Shown here: in pieces, positions 14,724-16,592 of the stretch
Layout: every line of letters begins with the position of its first letter
Numbering within the stretch: the first letter of the stretch is position 1
Notes under the pieces: model-generated
The model's database searches: none
Seen by the model: only the letters and a program-made list of their open reading frames with translations
What the model was told of the DNA's origin: nothing
Source: CAZCWX01 sp964502465
GTDB taxonomy: Bacteria; Desulfobacterota; Binatia; Bin18
DNA length: 16,592 nt
Direction of reading: 5' to 3'
Assembly: GCA_964502465.1 (NCBI GenBank)
Contig: CAZCWX010000276.1
Coordinates: forward strand, 1-16,592
Made by a program: the position numbers and the translations under genes

Positions 14724-15890
14724 CTAGGGCTGAAACAGCTCCAGGTACTTTAATCCTGATCCGGTATTAAACAGCACGACCCGTTCGTCGGCACGGATCG
14801 TGCCTTGCGCGAGAAGTTGCTTGAGGGCGGGTACGCACGCGGCTCCCTCAGGTGCTGCGAAAATCCCCTCGGTTTGGCCCAGCTCACGCACTGCTGCCAG
14901 TAATGCAGCGTCACTGACACTGACGGCTGTGCCACCACTGCGACGCAAAATATCGAGCATGAGAAAGTCACCAATCGCCTTTGGCACCCGCAGCCCCGCA
15001 GCGACCGTATGAGGATTGTCGATCTCTGCGCCTACCGTCGCACCAGAAGTAAAAGCTTGCACGATCGGGGCACAACCGTCGGCCTGCACGGTCACCATGC
15101 GAGGCCGCTTTGCGCCAATCCATCCTAACTGTTCCATTTCCGCAAAAGCTTTCCACATGCCAATCAATCCAGTGCCGCCACCGGTCGGAAAGAACACAAC
15201 ATCGGGTAACTCCCAGTGCAGTTGCTCCGCCAGCTCGTAACCCATCGTTTTTTTGCCTTCGACGCGGTACGGCTCTTTCAATGTGGAGACATCGAACCAG
15301 CCTTCCTGGTCTTTGCATTCAGCGACGATTCGACCACAATCAGTGATGAGCCCATCGACTAAGGTCACCTGAGCCCCAAGCTGACGACACTCAATGAGAT
15401 TGGCCAGCGGGACGTCTTTTGGCATGAAGATGTGGGCTTCGAGGCCGGCTGTGGCCGCGTAGGCCGCCAGCGCACTGGCAGCATTCCCTGCGGATGGAAC
15501 TGCGAGTTTCTGCACACCAAGTTCCTTGGCCATCGAGACGGCAACGGCCATGCCGCGGGCTTTGAACGACGCCGTCGGATTGGATGATTCGTCTTTGATA
15601 TAGAGATGCGGCATGCCGAGCTGAGCACCAAGCCGTCGTGCATGGATGAGCGGCGTCCAGCCTTCCCCAAGCGTCACAATAGACGAGTCTTGCACCACCG
15701 GCAGGAGTTCCCGACAGCGCCAGAGGTTGGCTGGACGAGTAGTGAGTGCCGTGCGTGAGAGAATGGTGGCGATCCGCTTCAGATTGTAAGTGACAAGGAG
15801 CGGTTTACCACAGGACTGACACAGGTTGTACGCGTGGTTTGGTTCGTATCGCGACTCACACTGTGAACAGGAGAGATGCGTCACATGCAT
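14724..15890 (-). CDS. Threonine synthase-like PLP-dependent enzyme with N-terminal zinc ribbon
   Basis: A 388-residue fold-type II PLP enzyme. The N terminus has a rubredoxin-like zinc ribbon (Cys8, Cys11, Cys24, Cys27 in SCSQCE and LCQSCGK), common in many threonine synthases of this subgroup. The PLP lysine is Lys110 in NPTASFKARG. The cofactor-binding SAGNAA lies at 133-138, and the phosphate loop PTGGGTG at 235-241. Threonine synthase converts O-phosphohomoserine to threonine, but the same architecture is shared by paralogues with other beta-replacement or elimination reactions. No homoserine kinase or dehydrogenase lies nearby, so a catabolic or specialised role is possible. The start has AGGAG seven bases before the ATG. 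It is the first gene ahead of SMP-30, NIPSNAP and NudC. Confidence 0.85.
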   Translation of the reverse strand: MHVTHLSCSQCESRYEPNHAYNLCQSCGKPLLVTYNLKRIATILSRTALTTRPANLWRCRELLPVVQDSSIVTLGEGWTPLIHARRLGAQLGMPHLYIKDESSNPTASFKARGMAVAVSMAKELGVQKLAVPSAGNAASALAAYAATAGLEAHIFMPKDVPLANLIECRQLGAQVTLVDGLITDCGRIVAECKDQEGWFDVSTLKEPYRVEGKKTMGYELAEQLHWELPDVVFFPTGGGTGLIGMWKAFAEMEQLGWIGAKRPRMVTVQADGCAPIVQAFTSGATVGAEIDNPHTVAAGLRVPKAIGDFLMLDILRRSGGTAVSVSDAALLAAVRELGQTEGIFAAPEGAACVPALKQLLAQGTIRADERVVLFNTGSGLKYLELFQP

Positions 15891-15911
15891 AAGCGATCTC
15901 CTCGCTGGCGG

Positions 15912-15941
15912 TATTTAGACATCACGCGGAGTTGTGATCAA
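15912..15941 (-). promoter_or_regulatory. Possible promoter/operator for the threonine synthase-like gene
   Basis: On the minus strand, TTGATC (15936-15941) and TAAATA (15912-15917) are 18 bp apart, both imperfect matches to sigma70 boxes. Between and overlapping them, the inverted half-sites GTGAT (15934-15938) and ATCAC (15921-15925) could bind a dimeric regulator. Confidence 0.25.
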
Positions 15942-16100
15942 GACGGAGGCGCTCCTTTTCCTACGCCCCCTCCTGCCAGAGCACTGCCGTTTTCCGTGAC
16001 TCGCCAATACGGAGCACGCGCCATGTGTTAAGAAAGAAAATTGAGGAGAGTTGAGCTCTCGCCGAGCAATTGTCGTCATGATCACCAGCGTACGACCATC

Positions 16101-16592
16101 TCAGTGAGTATACAAAATGTATTGTAAAAAAGATGGTAACCAAAAGTTCTTTGACAACACCCCAGCCTTGAGCAACGCCTGGCGGTTGCTGAGCGAGAGG
16201 AGCCAATTTTCCGTGAAGTCCGCATGCTCCTCAATGCTCTTGAACTAGAAATTGGCGGAGATGTTGTCTTTCAGCGCTCGCCAGAGATGATCCGTTGCGT
16301 TGAGTTCTGAGCATTGCTCAGGTGCCGCACAAGGCCCCTTTTTTGGGGCCCGGTGGGGATGCTGCTCGGAAGAAAAGTAGCGCGGTCTTTTACCCACTAA
16401 GCCCCAGTGCGTCATCCGCCGGCGTAGCGTCCACGGCGCAAGGGTGTACTGAGAGCAGGGACTCAGATGTCCGGCTAAGGTTTTCACGGTCCAGACGTTG
16501 GTGCGGGAACCAAGCCTTAAGGGAGACCGCCGCAGTTCTCGTACAATCTGCGCCGCCGTCAGCTCCGGGGCATCCGGTGGCCGACCGGTGTG
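16101..16592 (-). pseudogene. IS630-family transposase remnant, internally deleted, cut by window edge
   Basis: The minus strand reads, from the window edge, GRPPDAPELTAAQIVRELRR, then SRTNVWTVKTLAGHL and TLRRRMTHWGLVGKRPRY, the N-terminal helix-turn-helix part of an IS630-family transposase. It then jumps to CSELNATDHLWRALKDNISA, the C-terminal block holding the last acid region. The central catalytic domain with both Asp residues is missing, about 150-170 residues by comparison with the family. An in-frame TAG at about 16245-16247 interrupts the end, after which the same frame continues SIEEHADFTENWLLSLSNRQ and AGVLSKNFWLP to a stop at 16101. The element is dead. Its start lies beyond the window. 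Confidence 0.8.

Noticed and set aside
1..16592. CRISPR array, tRNA, rRNA, toxin-antitoxin or phage defence module
   Set aside because: No regularly spaced repeats, cloverleaf-like sequences, small coupled gene pairs or known defence domains were seen on either strand.

Overview
The window looks like an accessory, catabolism-oriented stretch of a free-living, probably uncultured bacterium with moderately high GC. Most genes have strong AGGAGG-type ribosome binding sites. The gene families (CaiB/BaiF CoA-transferase, crotonase, metal-dependent amidohydrolases, microsomal-type epoxide hydrolase, SMP-30 propellers, NIPSNAP proteins) recur in soil and marine metagenome lineages such as Tectomicrobia/Entotheonella, Binatota and related 'deltaproteobacterial' groups. 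That placement is only a guess from gene content; no rRNA or marker gene is present. I found no tRNA, rRNA, CRISPR array, phage module or transcription-factor gene.

Layout. (1) 252-1844 (-): a 530-residue SMP-30/NHL-type beta-propeller, probably two propellers, followed downstream (167-197) by a perfect 14-bp-arm palindrome. (2) 1845-4100: a decayed zone with a possible flavin-monooxygenase N-terminal fragment, a broken IS6-family transposase (2305-2660) and a broken ISKra4-like transposase (3057-4009). (3) 4271-6628 (+): an enoyl-CoA hydratase/isomerase and a family III CoA-transferase, each behind its own sigma70-like promoter with a shared GAGTTGAC -35 context. They are followed by a short 5' remnant of an alpha-ketoacid dehydrogenase E1-beta gene (6934 to about 7108), which ends exactly where the opposing epoxide hydrolase gene ends. 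(4) 11485-7109 (-): an N-acyl-D-amino-acid deacylase-type amidohydrolase, an amidohydrolase-2 protein and an epoxide hydrolase, possibly one transcription unit, with a probable gene remnant just before the epoxide hydrolase. (5) 15890-12019 (-): a threonine-synthase-like PLP enzyme, a single-propeller SMP-30 lactonase, a duplicated-domain NIPSNAP protein (13 nt after SMP-30) and an NADH pyrophosphatase (NudC) starting at TTG. (6) 16101-16592 (-): an IS630-family transposase pseudogene that lacks its catalytic core and runs off the right edge.

How the genes fit together. The + strand pair handles acyl-CoA thioesters: CoA transfer onto an acid, then hydration of an enoyl-CoA. The - strand hydrolases open epoxides and amide or lactone-like bonds. 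This suggests hydrolytic catabolism of environmental or xenobiotic compounds; no specific substrate can be named. The most unusual structural point is the E1-beta stub fused to sequence antisense to the epoxide hydrolase. No clearly new defence or mobile system was found. The transposase remnants, all from different families and all dead, mark a region shaped by repeated insertion and deletion.
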